A stretch of DNA of 64,000 bases, taken from contig JANSXP010000029.1 in NCBI GenBank assembly GCA_024742875.1, positions 1-64,000 on the forward strand, written 5' to 3'. A program made the position numbers and the translations under genes. The DNA is from Planctomycetaceae bacterium. GTDB taxonomy: Bacteria > Planctomycetota > Planctomycetia > Planctomycetales > Planctomycetaceae. This document shows, in pieces, positions 62,767 to 64,000 of the stretch (positions are counted from its first letter, which is position 1; each line of letters opens with the position of its first letter). The notes beneath the pieces are model-generated. The model did not search any database and was not told the origin of the DNA. It saw only the letters and a program-made list of their open reading frames with translations.

Positions 62767-62805
62767 TTCTCTGCCTGAGTGACAGGCACTCAGGGCAAGC
62801 TCAGA

Positions 62806-64000
62806 TTAGTCGAGCAGGTCGCCCAGACCCGCGACAGACAGGCGTTCCATCACGGCGTCCAGCAGGGCTCCGACATCCGTCGTATCCTGCTCAACACTGG
62901 TGACCACTGGTGATCCCGGCAGTGAGGCGGCTGGATCCACGTCCACGGTATCGGTGCCCGATCGGCCATAAACAACCAGTGCTCCACCAAACGTGGTGTC
63001 GCCGATGACGGCCCCCGTGTCATCGCCCGCTCCGGCGTCGATCACAGTGGTGCTGTCAAAATTCGTATCGTAGAAGGCAAACAGATCGTTGCCGCCCCGC
63101 GTGAGAACGGTCGTCACACCACCCACATTCACGTTGTTGGTGTAGACTGCGTCCGTCCCATTGAGCGAGCTGATGTACAAATTGCCGACCAGTGACGTGT
63201 CCTTCACGGCAAACGTATTGTTGCCGCTGCTGGACAGCAGCGTTGCGCTGCCGCCGATGGACACGTCATCCATGACCACAAAGTCGTTGCCGGTCACAGT
63301 GCTCACCAGCACGCTGCCGCCGATCGTGACATCGTGCACGGCGATGGCGTCATCACCAATACTGAAGTACGTCAACAGGCTGCCGGGGATTTCAGACCAG
63401 GAATCAATCACCCAGTATTCCTGACCGTTGATTGTGGTGTCTCCCATCCCGGCGACCGTCACATAGCCATCACCATTGGTGTAGACACGCACGCCGTTGC
63501 CGGTGGTGTCGCCGGTGAGGATCAGGGTCGGGCCGGCGATCTGGGCGCGAACATTGCCCTGACCGGGATACTCGGTCAGCGGCGGCATCACGCCGTCTTC
63601 CTGATTGCCGAAGTCCACTCGCGTCATACTGCCATCGGTGACAGTCACCGTGGAGAATTCCGCTGGCTGTGCTTCGGTCAGCTGCGTCAGATTGGTGTAG
63701 TAAGACGCGTTCAGGTCGGCGATGTGCGTGCCCGACAGATCGTCCCGCGGGCTGCCGTTCCAGCGGAACAGCGAACCTTCCGGCGTGATGTAGTACCACT
63801 CGCCGGAACCCCACAGCCAGCGTTCGTTCAGACCGCCCCAGTTGAGGAAGTCATTCAGCGACGCGTTGAGGTTAAACTGCTGATCCAGCGTGTAGGCCAG
63901 AGCCTCAACCGCGTCTGTCGGTGACGTTTGTGTCCAGCCTTCCTGAGCCACCTCCCGCAGGGTGTAGGTGCCCGTCTCTACGGTGAATTTGTAGACGCCC
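62806..64000 (-). CDS. Large surface protein with SdrD-like domain, 5' part outside the window
   Basis: The frame is open from the right edge (64000) to TAG-type stop at 62806, about 398 codons, with no credible start inside. Near the edge it reads TGTYTLREVAQEGWTQTSPT, the end of an SdrD B-like (prealbumin-like) module. Then comes a glycine-rich stretch (WYYITPEGSLFRWNG) and a long series of beta-strand repeats rich in Asp, Gly, Asn and Thr (GDDAIAVHDVTIGGSVLVST, NDFVVMDDVSIGGSATLLSS), like a parallel beta-helix. This matches giant planctomycete exoproteins or adhesins. No anchor is seen at the C-terminus. Confidence 0.85.
   Translation of the reverse strand, partial: GVYKFTVETGTYTLREVAQEGWTQTSPTDAVEALAYTLDQQFNLNASLNDFLNWGGLNERWLWGSGEWYYITPEGSLFRWNGSPRDDLSGTHIADLNASYYTNLTQLTEAQPAEFSTVTVTDGSMTRVDFGNQEDGVMPPLTEYPGQGNVRAQIAGPTLILTGDTTGNGVRVYTNGDGYVTVAGMGDTTINGQEYWVIDSWSEIPGSLLTYFSIGDDAIAVHDVTIGGSVLVSTVTGNDFVVMDDVSIGGSATLLSSSGNNTFAVKDTSLVGNLYISSLNGTDAVYTNNVNVGGVTTVLTRGGNDLFAFYDTNFDSTTVIDAGAGDDTGAVIGDTTFGGALVVYGRSGTDTVDVDPAASLPGSPVVTSVEQDTTDVGALLDAVMERLSVAGLGDLLD

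Overview
The window looks like chromosomal DNA of a planctomycete, probably a marine Planctomycetales member. The reasons are the gene families: several formylglycine sulfatases, the DUF1552 and DUF1587/1592/1588/1585 proteins, PVC-type heme-binding proteins with beta-propeller and HEAT-like parts, a Rhodopirellula/Verrucomicrobium-type ECF sigma factor with a FecR partner, futalosine-pathway menaquinone genes, a secD-secF fusion and PEP-CTERM proteins. The assignment comes from family content only; no database search was run.

Layout. 1-2330 (minus): a NatAB-like ABC exporter, its permease cut by the left edge. 2331-3273: a gene-free block of six ~110-bp repeats, three in each orientation. 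3274-5224 (minus): mqnA-mqnC. 5720-7237: a sigma-54 activator whose 3' end runs into a second, related repeat pair. 7582-12545 (minus): tgt-yajC-secDF. 12927-18702 (plus): a mixed set (Flp-pilin-like protein, FAH-family hydratase, EF-hand/SGNH-like protein, hotdog thioesterase, Dld-type D-lactate dehydrogenase, small protein).

18795-26921 (plus) is a compact locus for sulfated polysaccharide: ECF sigma, FecR-like regulator, two related glycosidase-like proteins and two sulfatases. It converges on a minus-strand cluster (40033 to 26964) encoding a glyoxalase-ankyrin protein (frame-broken), a 1370-residue sulfatase-sulfatase-cytochrome c fusion, a di-heme Vgb-like propeller, a DUF1592-type cytochrome protein, a DUF1552 protein and a PQQ-like propeller. 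Nearly all have export signals, so this looks like a secreted or surface system. The fusion and the Vgb-like protein share an unrecognised ~65-residue module just before their C-terminal hemes. 40330-42258 holds a sugar isomerase-like protein and a nucleoside hydrolase.

42.3-52.0 kb appears to be an integrative element ending at tRNA-Val(GAC): small genes of unknown function with start/stop overlaps, hairpins between blocks, a helix-turn-helix protein, two tandem PEP-CTERM paralogs, a PD-(D/E)XK-like protein, an FRG-domain gene and a tyrosine integrase next to the tRNA. FRG, integrase and probably one small gene each carry a break repaired by adding one base, so the element is either decaying or contains assembly indels.

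52173-64000 returns to chromosomal genes: a zinc-type dehydrogenase, a large PVC heme-binding propeller protein, a CNT nucleoside transporter, a small membrane protein, a Tat-exported Gfo/Idh/MocA protein, an alpha/beta hydrolase, a sialate O-acetylesterase and the 3' end of a large SdrD-like surface protein cut by the right edge.
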